From positions 1-64,000 of the forward strand of contig NZ_FLSP01000019.1 in assembly GCF_900091315.1 (NCBI RefSeq): DNA of 64,000 nucleotides. Reading direction: 5' to 3'. The position numbers and the translations under genes are program-made. The notes beneath the pieces were generated by a model. It was not told the origin of the DNA, did not search any database, and saw nothing but the letters and a program-made list of their open reading frames with translations. Positions 28,024 through 36,537 of the stretch are shown here, in pieces (position 1 is the first letter of the stretch; each line of letters begins with the position of its first letter). The DNA is from Streptomyces sp. DI166 (GTDB lineage Bacteria; Actinomycetota; Actinomycetes; Streptomycetales; Streptomycetaceae).

Positions 28024-28077
28024 GAAAGCCCCGAGCGGTTAGGCGCTTCCCCCGCCTGCCTGACCGCTCGGGGTTTC
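28024..28077. terminator. Bidirectional terminator between dctA and the MarR gene
   Basis: CCCCGAGCGGT (28029-28039) and ACCGCTCGGGG (28063-28073) pair perfectly, extended by flanking gaaa/tttc. It serves both convergent genes. The right arm and loop lie within the last codons of the MarR gene, whose stop is at 28039-28041. Confidence 0.8.
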
Positions 28078-28527
28078 CTGTTGTCCGGGGCCCCAGGGGT
28101 CGGTGATCTCCCGGAGCAGGGTGAGCGCCTCGCGGAGCTGCTTCATCCGCCGCCTGCCCAGGTGCTCCTCCCACTCCCGCTCCACCTCGGCGACCACGGA
28201 GTCGGCGACCTCCTTCGCCGCCAGCGCCTTGTCCGCGAGGCACACCAGCCGGGCCCGCCCGTCGGTGGGGTCCGGCTCGCGCCGTACGTACCCGGCCCTC
28301 TCCAGCTGGTCGACCAGGAAACCGGCCGTCTGCTTGGTGATCTGCGCCTGCTCGGCCAGCTCGGTGAGCCGGGTGCCCTCGGGTCCGACGCGCTGCATGA
28401 CCCGGGCCTGGGCCGGGGTGAAGTCGTCGAATCCGGCCTCGGCGAGGGCGGCGAAGACCCGGTCCTCCAGGGCCCGGTAGGGCAGGAACAGCAGAACGCC
28501 GGTGCTCGGCTCGCTCTCGACGACCAC
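28039..28527 (-). CDS. MarR-family transcriptional regulator
   Basis: The 162-aa MarR protein has dimerisation helices at both ends and a winged HTH at about 50-105 (LTELAEQAQITKQTAGFLVDQLERAGY, wing RREPDPTDGRARLV). The GTG at 28527 is preceded by GAGGGGG at 6 nt. It is divergently transcribed from a mycothiol-transferase-like gene, and the shared 93-bp region holds the palindrome TTGGTCAG-N5-CTGACTAA over a promoter. It therefore most likely represses itself and the divergent gene. The ligand is unknown; phenolic or electrophilic compounds are usual for such pairs. Confidence 0.93.
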   Translation of the reverse strand: MVVESEPSTGVLLFLPYRALEDRVFAALAEAGFDDFTPAQARVMQRVGPEGTRLTELAEQAQITKQTAGFLVDQLERAGYVRREPDPTDGRARLVCLADKALAAKEVADSVVAEVEREWEEHLGRRRMKQLREALTLLREITDPWGPGQQETPSGQAGGGSA

Positions 28528-28551
28528 GGACGACGCCCCCTCGAACGCACC

Positions 28552-28581
28552 TTGACATTGGTCAGTCTCTCTGACTAATTT
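28552..28581 (+). promoter_or_regulatory. Promoter with overlapping MarR-type operator
   Basis: TTGACA (28552-28557) and TAATTT (28576-28581) are spaced 18 bp for rightward transcription. Lying across them is TTGGTCAG-TCTCT-CTGACTAA (28558-28578), an inverted repeat with one mismatch; a further TTGGTCAG half-site begins at 28580. This is the likely operator of the adjacent MarR protein. Confidence 0.75.
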
Positions 28582-28620
28582 GGTCAGAGAAGCTTACCAC
28601 TTGAGTGGGTGGTGATTCCT

Positions 28621-29226
28621 GTGACCGTCGTCCTGGGCACGGACGAGCGCTGGCGGATCGTCGACGAGCAGCGCCGGACGCTCGCCGACCTCCTGGACGG
28701 GCTCACCCCGCCCGAGTGGGAGACCCCGACCGCCTGCGGCGACTGGCGGGTACGGGATGTCGCGGCCCATCTGACCCTGGCGCCGCGCTTCTCCTACGGC
28801 GACCTGGTGCGCGACATGGTGCGCGCCCGGGGGAACATGGACCGCCTGATCCACGACACCGCGGTGCGCGCGGCGGCGAAACCGACCGAAGAGATCGTCG
28901 CCGATCTGCGCGGCATCGTCGGCTCCCGCCGGCTGGCCCCCATGACCACACCCCGGGAGCCCCTGCTGGACATTCTGGTCCACGGCCAGGACATCGCCCT
29001 GCCCCTCGGCCGCCACCGCGAGATGCCCCCGGCTGCGGCCCGCGACGCGGCCGACCGCGTCTGGACCATGCGCTTCCCGCCCCGCCCCTGGCCCCTGCCC
29101 CGGAAGAAGCTGGTGGCGACAGACATCGAGTGGACCCGGGGCGAGGGCGAGGAGATCCGCGCCCCCATCGCCGATCTGCTGATGCTGCTGACAGGTCGGG
29201 AGCGGGCGGCGCGGGCCCGGAAGTAG
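28621..29226 (+). CDS. Maleylpyruvate isomerase / DinB-type mycothiol-dependent family protein
   Basis: The 201-aa protein is of the TIGR03083-like group. The N-terminal four-helix bundle contains LDGLTPPEWETPTACGDWRVRDVAAHL (about 26-52), the signature of mycothiol-dependent maleylpyruvate isomerase N-domains, where H51 and later His residues (ILVHGQD, near 122-128) form a metal site. Members transfer mycothiol or isomerise substrates; the actual substrate here is unknown. The start is GTG 28621; GTG 28609 is in frame but less well placed. It diverges from a MarR gene through a shared operator, so it is probably induced by the MarR ligand, for example in electrophile detoxification. Confidence 0.85.
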   Translation: MTVVLGTDERWRIVDEQRRTLADLLDGLTPPEWETPTACGDWRVRDVAAHLTLAPRFSYGDLVRDMVRARGNMDRLIHDTAVRAAAKPTEEIVADLRGIVGSRRLAPMTTPREPLLDILVHGQDIALPLGRHREMPPAAARDAADRVWTMRFPPRPWPLPRKKLVATDIEWTRGEGEEIRAPIADLLMLLTGRERAARARK

Positions 29227-29612
29227 GCCACTGCGGGACGGCGGACCGCACGGTTTGCGCCGCGCCGTCCACGCCGATCCGCGCACCGCCTACGGCGCAC
29301 TCGTCTTCGACGTCCGATCACCCGGACGAAGCACCAACCGCCCCGACGGAACCGGTCATGGGCAAGCACCGGAGGTCCGGCGCCCGCAAGCATCCGCGAA
29401 TATGCCCACTGAGCTTGCCGTTCGACCCCGCGCCCCAGCCTCGCGCCCCCGCGCGAACGCCCCGGCGCGCAGAGCACTCGCATGCGCCCCCAACCCCACC
29501 GGCGATCTTCGGCCACGCCTCCCGAACGGCCGGAACCGTACGTTCCTACAATCCGTGATCCTGGCCGAACAGACCGTAGTCACCACTCCCGCGCGCCCCT
29601 AGCTTGAGGCAA
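29227..29612. other. Intergenic stretch with no supportable gene
   Basis: The 386 bp between the DinB-like gene and the HTH regulator contain an open frame of Pro/Arg/Ala-rich composition, but no ribosome binding site or recognisable domain. A TACAAT hexamer at 29547-29552 could be the -10 of the downstream regulator. I see nothing else. Confidence 0.5.
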
Positions 29613-30335
29613 GTGCGCCGACCCCCTGCTCAGCCGAACCGCCCCAGCCCGCCGACTCCCCCGTTCAACGCCCCCGCCGTCCGCCGCCTGCGCGCCGCCC
29701 TCAGCATGGGCCCCGAGCACGTCGCCTACGGCATGCGGGTCTCCTACGGCCTGCCCTACGTCACCCCGGACCTCGTCACCGCCTGGGAACGCGGGGTCGC
29801 CGTCCCCAGCAACCCCGAACTCACCGCTCTCGCCGGCGTGTTGTGGTGCTCGCCCGGTGAACTCCTCGGCCGGCCCAGGACCCTGCGCGAGCACCGCATG
29901 GCCCGCGGGCTGGCGCCGGAGGATGTCGCGCGTGCCGTGGGGCACGAGTTGCAGGCGTACCTGCGGATGGAGGAGGGCGACGACTGGCGCGGCACCGAGC
30001 GGCAGTCCGCCGCCCTCGCCGAACTGCTCGGACTGCGGCTGCCCGACCTGGTCACCGTCACCGGGCGGGACGCCAGGCTCGCCGATCTGCTGCGCAGCGC
30101 GGTGACGACGCGCTGGCAGGCGTACGCGCGCCCGGTCGGCAAGCTGGTGCCGCTGGACCGGCGGCTGGTGGAGGACGCGCTGCAGGAACTGCACCGGGAG
30201 TACCACGGCCAGATGGTGGCCACCCTCAGCTGGGGCAGCGAGGGCGGCACCAGCGCGGCGGGCCGGGAGTTCCTGGACCGGATCGTCGACCACTTCTGGA
30301 CCAGGGTCAGCGACCGGGCGCCGGGGGCGATCTGA
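29613..30335 (+). CDS. XRE-type helix-turn-helix DNA-binding protein
   Basis: The 240-aa protein contains two HTH-like segments: AVRRLRAALSMGPEHVAYGMRVSYG...VTAWERGVAVPSNPEL (about 20-65) and a second LREHRMARGLAPEDVARAVGHELQAYLRMEEG (about 90-122). This tandem arrangement is typical of a Streptomyces XRE family. The C-terminal part (130-240) is helical and not recognised. The GTG at 29613 sits 4-5 nt after a GAGG; a TTG at 29604 is also in frame. It ends 33 bp before the convergent pfkA stop. Targets are unknown. Confidence 0.85.
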   Translation: MRRPPAQPNRPSPPTPPFNAPAVRRLRAALSMGPEHVAYGMRVSYGLPYVTPDLVTAWERGVAVPSNPELTALAGVLWCSPGELLGRPRTLREHRMARGLAPEDVARAVGHELQAYLRMEEGDDWRGTERQSAALAELLGLRLPDLVTVTGRDARLADLLRSAVTTRWQAYARPVGKLVPLDRRLVEDALQELHREYHGQMVATLSWGSEGGTSAAGREFLDRIVDHFWTRVSDRAPGAI

Positions 30336-30368
30336 ACCGCCCCCGGTACATACGGCGATACAGGCGGT

Positions 30369-31394
30369 CTAGAAGACCGACTCCGCCTCGTCCATCCGGT
30401 CCTTCGGGACCGTCTTCAGCTCGGTGACCGCCTCCGCCAGCGGCACCATCACGATGTCCGTGCCGCGCAGGGCGGTCATCTTGCCGAACTCGCCCCGGTG
30501 CGCGGCCTCCACGGCGTGCCAGCCGAAGCGGGTGGCGAGGACACGGTCGTACGCGGTCGGCACACCGCCGCGCTGGACGTGGCCGAGGATGACCGGCTTG
30601 GCCTCCTTGCCGAGCCGCCGCTCCAGCTCGTACGCCAGGGCCGTACCGATGCCCTGGAAGCGCTCGTGGCCGAACTTGTCGATCTCGCCCTTGCCGTAGT
30701 CCATGGTGCCGTCGGCCGGGTGGGCGCCCTCGGCGACGCAGATCACGGCGAACTTCTTGCCGCGCGCGAAGCGCTCCTCGACCATCTTCACCAGGTCGGC
30801 CGGGTCGAACGGACGCTCGGGCAGACAGATGCCGTGGGCGCCGGCCGCCATGCCGGACTCCAGGGCGATCCAGCCCGCGTGACGGCCCATGACCTCGACG
30901 ACCATCACCCGCTGGTGGGACTCGGCGGTGGTCTTCAGGCGGTCCATCGCCTCGGTGGCGACACCGACCGCGGTGTCGAAGCCGAAGGTGCGGTCGGTGG
31001 AGGAGATGTCGTTGTCGATGGTCTTCGGGACGCCGACCACGGGCAGACCGGCGTCGGACAGCATCCGGGCCGCCGTCAGCGTGCCCTCGCCGCCGATCGG
31101 GATCAGCGCGTCGATACCGAAGTCGCGGATCATGTCGGAGGCGTTCTCGCAGGCCTCGCGAAGCCGGTCGCGCTCCAGCCGGGAGGAGCCCAGGATGGTC
31201 CCGCCGCGGGCCAGGATGCCGCTGACGGCGTTGAGGTCCAGCGAGCGGTAGTGGCCGTCCAGGAGGCCGGAGTAGCCGTCCTCGAAGCCGATGACCTCGT
31301 CGCCGTACGTCGTGACGGCCCGGTGCACGACCGACCGGATCACTGCGTTCAGGCCGGGGCAGTCGCCGCCTGCGGTGAGAACTCCGATACGCAT
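30369..31394 (-). CDS. pfkA: 6-phosphofructokinase
   Basis: The 341-aa enzyme phosphorylates fructose-6-phosphate to fructose-1,6-bisphosphate, the committed step of glycolysis. Motifs: GVLTAGGDCPGLN (4-16), PIGGEGTL with Gly-Gly-Glu-Gly replacing the usual GGDG, PKTIDNDI (near 124-131), the substrate loop VEVMGRHAGWIAL (near 164-176) and GHVQRGG near the C-terminus. The size and motif pattern match the ATP-dependent actinomycete type. S. coelicolor pfkA2 at SCO5426 lies in the same context, from memory. The ATG at 31394 follows an aggagacacagcacg leader. It is divergent from pta-ackA, which carries carbon out at the other end of the pathway. Confidence 0.95.
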   Translation of the reverse strand: MRIGVLTAGGDCPGLNAVIRSVVHRAVTTYGDEVIGFEDGYSGLLDGHYRSLDLNAVSGILARGGTILGSSRLERDRLREACENASDMIRDFGIDALIPIGGEGTLTAARMLSDAGLPVVGVPKTIDNDISSTDRTFGFDTAVGVATEAMDRLKTTAESHQRVMVVEVMGRHAGWIALESGMAAGAHGICLPERPFDPADLVKMVEERFARGKKFAVICVAEGAHPADGTMDYGKGEIDKFGHERFQGIGTALAYELERRLGKEAKPVILGHVQRGGVPTAYDRVLATRFGWHAVEAAHRGEFGKMTALRGTDIVMVPLAEAVTELKTVPKDRMDEAESVF

Positions 31395-31555
31395 CGTGCT
31401 GTGTCTCCTGCTCGCTGTTGATACCACCGGTGAGCCAGTCCGATTGTTTCACGTCCGGGAGGGCGATGCCGCACCCTCGGACTGACGGGCGCCTTAGCTA
31501 CCGGCGGAGGTATTGTCAAGAGGGTTCTGCTCACCTCGGTGGGCGATTTTTATGA

Positions 31556-31589
31556 CACCCGACGGTGCATGCCACCCGACGGTGCAGGC
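31556..31589. repeat. Tandem 17-bp repeat upstream of pta
   Basis: CACCCGACGGTGCATGC (31556-31572) is repeated at 31573-31589 with one mismatch, and a third partial copy (cacccgg) follows. It lies 38-72 bp before the pta start in the pfkA-pta divergent region, so it could be a repeated binding site or simple slippage. Confidence 0.6.
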
Positions 31590-31627
31590 CACCCGGCTTC
31601 GGTCGTTGGACGAAGGGGAGAGCACGC

Positions 31628-33718
31628 GTGACGCGCAGCGTGTACGTGACGGGGATCGACCGCGGGGACGGTCGCCAGGTCGTCGAACTGGGGGTGATGG
31701 AGCTCCTGACCCGCCAGGTCGACCGGGTGGGCGTCTTCCGTCCCCTGGTGCACGAAGGGCCGGACCGTCTCTTCGACCTGCTGCGGTCCCGCTACCGGCT
31801 GACCCAGGACCCGGCGACGGTCTACGGCCTCGACTACCACGCGGCCTCCGCCCTCCAGGCCGAGCAGGGCACCGACGAACTGGTCTCCACCCTCGTCGAC
31901 CGCTTCCACCGGGTGGCCCGGGACTACGACGTGGTCCTCGTCCTCGGCACGGACTACGCCGACACCCAGTTCCCGGAGGAGCTGTCCCTCAACGCCCGCC
32001 TGGCCAACGAGTTCGGCGCCTCCGTCATACCCGTCGTCGGCGGCCGCAGGCAGACCGCCGAATCGGTGCTGGCCGAGACCCGCAACGCCTACCGCGCCTA
32101 CGACGGCCTCGGCTGCGACGTGCTCGCCATGGTGACCAACCGGGTGGCCCGGGAGGACCGGGACGCGATCGCCGAGCGGCTCTCCGGCCGGCTGCCGGTC
32201 CCCTGTTACGTGCTGCCCGACGAACCCGCGCTGGCCGCGCCGACGGTCGCGCAGGTCGCCACCGCCCTCGACGCGAAGGTGGTGCTCGGCGACGACTCGG
32301 GGCTGGCCCGGGACGCGCTGGACTTCGTCTTCGGCGGAGCGATGCTGCCGAACTTCCTCAGCGCCCTGACCCCGGGCTGTCTGGTCGTCACCCCAGGGGA
32401 CCGGGCCGACCTGGTGGTCGGCGCGCTCGCCGCGCACAGCGCCGGGACCCCGCCGATCGCCGGGGTGCTGCTCACCCTGAACGAGGTGCCGGGCGAGGAC
32501 ATCCTCACCCTGGCCGGCCGCCTCGCCCCCGGCACCCCGGTGCTCTCGGTGCCCGGCAACAGCTTCCCCACCGCCGAGCAGCTGTTCTCCCTGGAGGGCA
32601 AGCTGAACGCGGCCACCCCGCGCAAGGCGGAGACCGCGCTCGGCCTGTTCGAGCGGTACGTCGACACCGGGGACCTGATCAAGCGGGTGAGCGCGCCGAG
32701 CAGCGACCGGATCACCCCGATGATGTTCGAGCACAAGCTGCTCGAGCAGGCCCGCTCCGACCTCAGGCGCGTGGTGCTCCCCGAGGGCACCGAGCCGCGG
32801 GTGCTGCACGCCGCCGAGGTGCTGCTGCGCCGCGGGGTGTGCGAACTGACCCTGCTCGGCCCGGTGGACCAGATCCGCAAGAAGGCCGCCGACCTCGGCA
32901 TCGACCTCGGCGACTCCCAGCTGATCGACCCGGCCACCAGCGAACTGCGCGACTCCTTCGCCGAGAAGTACGCCGCCCTGCGCGCCCACCGGGGCGTGAC
33001 GGTGGAGCTGGCGTACGACGTGGTCTCGGACGTGAACTACTTCGGCACGCTGATGGTCGAGGAGGGTCTCGCCGACGGCATGGTGTCGGGCGCGGTGCAC
33101 TCCACCGCGGCCACCATCCGCCCCGGCTTCGAGATCATCAAGACCAAGCCGGGAGCCTCCATCGTCAGCAGCGTCTTCTTCATGTGCCTCGCCGACCGGG
33201 TGCTCGTCTACGGCGACTGCGCGGTCAACCCCGACCCGGACGCCGAGCAACTGGCGGACATCGCCGTCCAGTCGGCGACGACGGCCGCGCAGTTCGGCGT
33301 GGAGCCGCGGATCGCGATGCTGTCGTACTCCACCGGTACCTCCGGTACGGGCGCCGACGTGGACAAGGTGCGCGAGGCGACGGAGCTGGTGCGGCTGCGC
33401 AGGCCCGACCTGAAGATCGAGGGCCCGATCCAGTACGACGCCGCGGTGGAGCCGTCGGTGGCCGCGACCAAGCTGCCCGGTTCCGAGGTCGCGGGGCAGG
33501 CGACGGTGCTGATCTTCCCGGACCTGAACACCGGCAACAACACCTACAAGGCCGTGCAGCGCTCGGCCGGCGCCATCGCCGTCGGCCCGGTGCTGCAGGG
33601 TCTGCGCAAGCCCGTCAACGACCTGTCCCGCGGCGCGCTGGTGCAGGACATCGTCAACACCGTCGCCATCACGGCGATCCAGGCCCAGTCCCCCGTCGAG
33701 AAGGCGTCCCAGCTGTGA
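31628..33718 (+). CDS. pta: Phosphate acetyltransferase, long form
   Basis: The 696-aa enzyme converts acetyl-CoA and phosphate to acetyl phosphate and CoA. The N-terminal P-loop/DRTGG region (about 1-350) carries regulation, and the C-terminal PTA_PTB catalytic domain (about 365-690) includes LRRVVLPEGTEPRVLHAA, GLADGMVSGAVHSTAATIRP, SSVFFM and DLNTGNNTYKAVQRSAG. The length is normal for the class II Pta of actinobacteria. The GTG at 31628 follows ggggagagcacgc. The stop overlaps the ackA GTG (GTGA), giving strict coupling. In the N-domain the Walker A motif is not obvious (TGIDRGDGR in place of GxxxxGKT), so nucleotide binding there is doubtful. Confidence 0.95.
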   Translation: MTRSVYVTGIDRGDGRQVVELGVMELLTRQVDRVGVFRPLVHEGPDRLFDLLRSRYRLTQDPATVYGLDYHAASALQAEQGTDELVSTLVDRFHRVARDYDVVLVLGTDYADTQFPEELSLNARLANEFGASVIPVVGGRRQTAESVLAETRNAYRAYDGLGCDVLAMVTNRVAREDRDAIAERLSGRLPVPCYVLPDEPALAAPTVAQVATALDAKVVLGDDSGLARDALDFVFGGAMLPNFLSALTPGCLVVTPGDRADLVVGALAAHSAGTPPIAGVLLTLNEVPGEDILTLAGRLAPGTPVLSVPGNSFPTAEQLFSLEGKLNAATPRKAETALGLFERYVDTGDLIKRVSAPSSDRITPMMFEHKLLEQARSDLRRVVLPEGTEPRVLHAAEVLLRRGVCELTLLGPVDQIRKKAADLGIDLGDSQLIDPATSELRDSFAEKYAALRAHRGVTVELAYDVVSDVNYFGTLMVEEGLADGMVSGAVHSTAATIRPGFEIIKTKPGASIVSSVFFMCLADRVLVYGDCAVNPDPDAEQLADIAVQSATTAAQFGVEPRIAMLSYSTGTSGTGADVDKVREATELVRLRRPDLKIEGPIQYDAAVEPSVAATKLPGSEVAGQATVLIFPDLNTGNNTYKAVQRSAGAIAVGPVLQGLRKPVNDLSRGALVQDIVNTVAITAIQAQSPVEKASQL

Positions 33719-34929
33719 CCTCGTCCCGTGTCCTCGTCCTGAACTCCGGCTCCTCGTCGGTGAAGTACCAGCTGCTCGACATGAGCGACAGCCGGCGGCT
33801 CGCGCAGGGCCTCGTCGAGCGGATCGGCGAGGAGACCTCGCGTGTGAAGCACAGCCCGGCCGACGGGGAGACCCGGGAGTGGTCCGGGGCGATATCCGAT
33901 CACGACGCCGCGCTGAAGGCGGTGGCCCAGGAGCTGTCCCGGGACGGGCTGGGCCTGGACTCCCCGGAGCTCGCCGCGATCGGGCACCGGGTGGTGCACG
34001 GCGGCAAGCACTTCACCGAGCCGACGGTCATCGACGACACCGTGCTCGCCGAGATCGAACGGCTGATCCCGGTCGCCCCGCTGCACAACCCGGCGAACCT
34101 CACCGGCATCCGCACCGCGCAGGCGCTGCGCCCGGACCTGCCGCAGGTCGCCGTTTTCGACACCGCCTTCCACACCACGATGCCGGAGTCTGCGGCCCGC
34201 TACGCGATCGACGTGGAGACGGCCGACGCGCACCGCATCCGCCGCTACGGCTTCCATGGCACCTCGCACGCCTACGTCTCCCGCGCCACGGCGAAGCTGC
34301 TGGGGAAGGCGCCGGAGGAGGTGAACGTGATCGTGCTGCACCTCGGCAACGGCGCCTCGGCCTCGGCGGTGCGCGGCGGGCGGTGCGTGGACACGTCCAT
34401 GGGGCTGACCCCGCTGGAGGGGCTGGTGATGGGGACCCGTTCCGGGGACCTGGACCCGGCGGTGATCTTCCACTTGATGCGGGTCGGGGGAATGTCCGCC
34501 GACGAGATCGACAATCTGCTCAACAAGAAGAGCGGGCTGATCGGGCTGTGCGGGGACAACGACATGCGGGAGATCCGGCGCCGGATCGAGGAGGGTGACG
34601 AATCGGCGCAACTCGCCTTCGACATATACATTCACCGGTTGAGGAAGTACATCGGCGCCTATTACGCGGTGCTCGGCCGGGTGGACGCGGTGGCCTTCAC
34701 AGCGGGAGTCGGGGAAAACGCGAGCGCGGTGCGGGAAGCTGCCGTGGCCGGCCTGGCGGAGCTGGGCCTCGCGGTGGACGACGAGCTGAACGCCGTACGG
34801 AGCGACGAGCCGCGGCTGATCTCGCCGCCGTCCGCGAGGGTGGCCGTGGCGGTGGTACCGACCGACGAGGAACTGGAGATCGCGACGCAGACGTACGCGC
34901 TGGTAAAGGGCTCGGACATTCTCACCTGA
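33715..34929 (+). CDS. ackA: Acetate kinase
   Basis: The 404-aa ASKHA-fold kinase interconverts acetyl phosphate and acetate with ADP/ATP. Signature 1 VLVLNSGSSSVKY (6-18) and signature 2 RRYGFHGTSHAYVS (near 175-188) are intact. The catalytic Asp and Arg region FDTAFHTTMPE, the LGNGASASAV loop and the terminal TAGVGENASAVRE are also present. The GTG at 33715 overlaps the pta stop. The pair drives acetate overflow and acetyl-phosphate supply. Pyruvate kinase follows after 73 bp with its own promoter. Confidence 0.97.
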   Translation: MTSSRVLVLNSGSSSVKYQLLDMSDSRRLAQGLVERIGEETSRVKHSPADGETREWSGAISDHDAALKAVAQELSRDGLGLDSPELAAIGHRVVHGGKHFTEPTVIDDTVLAEIERLIPVAPLHNPANLTGIRTAQALRPDLPQVAVFDTAFHTTMPESAARYAIDVETADAHRIRRYGFHGTSHAYVSRATAKLLGKAPEEVNVIVLHLGNGASASAVRGGRCVDTSMGLTPLEGLVMGTRSGDLDPAVIFHLMRVGGMSADEIDNLLNKKSGLIGLCGDNDMREIRRRIEEGDESAQLAFDIYIHRLRKYIGAYYAVLGRVDAVAFTAGVGENASAVREAAVAGLAELGLAVDDELNAVRSDEPRLISPPSARVAVAVVPTDEELEIATQTYALVKGSDILT

Positions 34930-34990
34930 GCGGCATCCCGCCCTTTTGTATTTTCCGCCAGACGGAATATTCCGCAGCGAAACAAACCGA

Positions 34991-35003
34991 TAGGATCGCC
35001 CCA
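34991..35003 (+). promoter_or_regulatory. -10 element and leaderless start of pyk
   Basis: TAGGAT at 34991-34996 lies 6 nt before the pyk ATG (35003), which places the transcription start at or next to the A of the ATG. No ribosome binding site is present, so the mRNA is probably leaderless. The -35 region (about 34968) is poor. Confidence 0.6.
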
Positions 35004-36433
35004 TGCGCCGTTCGAAAATCGTCTGTACTCTCGGCCCCGCGGTCGACTCCCATGAACAGCTCGTCGCGTTGATCGAGGCGGGCATGAATGTGGCCCGCTT
35101 CAACTTCAGCCACGGCTCGCACGAAGAGCACCAGGGCCGGTACGACCGGGTCCGGGCCGCCGCCGCCGAGACCGGCAGGGCCATCGGTGTGCTCGCCGAC
35201 CTCCAGGGCCCCAAGATCCGTCTGGAGACCTTCGCCGAGGGTCCGGTGGAGCTGGAGCGTGGCGACGAGTTCGTCATCACCACCGAGGACGTCCCCGGTG
35301 ACAAGCAGATCTGCGGGACCACCTACAAGGGCCTGCCCGGCGACGTCTCGCGCGGCGACCAGATCCTCATCAACGACGGCAACGTCGAGCTGAAGGTCCT
35401 GGATGTCGAGGGCCCCCGGGTCAGGACGATCGTCATCGAGGGCGGTGTCGTCTCCGACCACAAGGGCATCAACCTGCCCGGCGCGGCCGTGAACGTGCCC
35501 GCGCTGTCCGAGAAGGACGTCGAGGACCTGCGGTTCGCGCTGCGCATGGGCTGCGACATGGTCGCGCTGTCCTTCGTGCGGGACGCCAACGACGTGCAGG
35601 ACGTGCACAAGGTCATGGACGAGGTCGGCCGCCGCGTCCCGGTCATCGCCAAGGTGGAGAAGCCGCAGGCGGTGGCGAACATGGAGGACGTCGTGATGGC
35701 GTTCGACGGTGTCATGGTCGCCCGTGGTGACCTGGCCGTCGAGTACCCCCTCGAAAAGGTCCCCATGGTGCAGAAGCGGCTCATCGAGCTGTGCCGCCGC
35801 AACGCCAAGCCGGTGATCGTGGCGACCCAGATGATGGAGTCGATGATCACCAACTCCCGTCCGACCCGCGCCGAGGCCTCCGACGTGGCCAACGCGATCC
35901 TGGACGGCGCCGACGCGGTCATGCTCTCCGCCGAGTCCAGCGTGGGCGCGTACCCGATCGAGACCGTCAAGACGATGTCGAAGATCGTCCAGGCGGCCGA
36001 GCAGGAGCTGCTCGCCAAGGGCCTGCAGCCGCTGGTGCCGGGCAAGAAGCCGCGCACGCAGGGCGGTTCGGTCGCCCGCGCGGCCTGCGAGATCGCCGAC
36101 TTCCTCGGCGGCAAGGGCCTGGTCGCCTTCACCAAGTCCGGTGACACCGCCCGCCGGCTGTGCCGCTACCGCGCCTCCCAGCCGATCCTGGCCTTCACCA
36201 CCGACGAGTCCACCCGCAACCAGCTGACCCTCAGCTGGGGTGTGGAGTCGCACGTCGTGCCGTTCGTCAACAGCACCGACGAGATGGTCGACCTGGTCGA
36301 CGGCGAGGTCACCAAGCTGGGCCGGTTCAACCAGGGCGACGTCCTGATCATCACGGCCGGCTCCCCGCCCGGCGTCCCCGGCACCACCAACATGGTCCGC
36401 GTCCACCACCTGGGCGGCGACCAGCACAACTGA
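35003..36433 (+). CDS. pyk: Pyruvate kinase
   Basis: The 476-aa enzyme makes pyruvate and ATP from phosphoenolpyruvate. The N-terminus MRRSKIVCTLGPAVDS is characteristic. The substrate/Mg site includes ARFNFSHGSHEEH, LADLQGPKIR, the catalytic Lys in PVIAKVEKPQA (near 219) and VMVARGDLAVE, with signature ATQMMESMI. The C-terminal domain (about 345-470) ends with ITAGSPPGVPGTTNMVRVHHLG. The length is normal. Transcription looks leaderless from TAGGAT at 34991. A 19-bp-arm hairpin follows the gene. With pfkA, pta and ackA it forms a lower-glycolysis/overflow block. Confidence 0.97.
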   Translation: MRRSKIVCTLGPAVDSHEQLVALIEAGMNVARFNFSHGSHEEHQGRYDRVRAAAAETGRAIGVLADLQGPKIRLETFAEGPVELERGDEFVITTEDVPGDKQICGTTYKGLPGDVSRGDQILINDGNVELKVLDVEGPRVRTIVIEGGVVSDHKGINLPGAAVNVPALSEKDVEDLRFALRMGCDMVALSFVRDANDVQDVHKVMDEVGRRVPVIAKVEKPQAVANMEDVVMAFDGVMVARGDLAVEYPLEKVPMVQKRLIELCRRNAKPVIVATQMMESMITNSRPTRAEASDVANAILDGADAVMLSAESSVGAYPIETVKTMSKIVQAAEQELLAKGLQPLVPGKKPRTQGGSVARAACEIADFLGGKGLVAFTKSGDTARRLCRYRASQPILAFTTDESTRNQLTLSWGVESHVVPFVNSTDEMVDLVDGEVTKLGRFNQGDVLIITAGSPPGVPGTTNMVRVHHLGGDQHN

Positions 36434-36459
36434 CGGCCCCACGAAGGGTCTTGAGTACG

Positions 36460-36500
36460 GCGCTGAGGGCGCCCCCTGGATCAGGGGGCGCCCTCAGCGC
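36460..36500 (+). terminator. Strong hairpin after pyk
   Basis: Perfect 19-bp arms GCGCTGAGGGCGCCCCCTG (36460-36478) and its complement (36482-36500) enclose the 3-nt loop gat. The hairpin sits between the convergent pyk and secreted-protein genes and would act in both directions. There is no T tract, as is usual in Streptomyces. Confidence 0.85.
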
Positions 36501-36537
36501 GTGGTGCGGCTCCCGAACGGGCGGGACGCGGGCCGCC

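Noticed and set aside
29255..29602. Open frame of 115 codons between the DinB-like gene and the HTH regulator
   Set aside because: Pro/Arg/Ala composition, no ribosome binding site, no recognisable domain.
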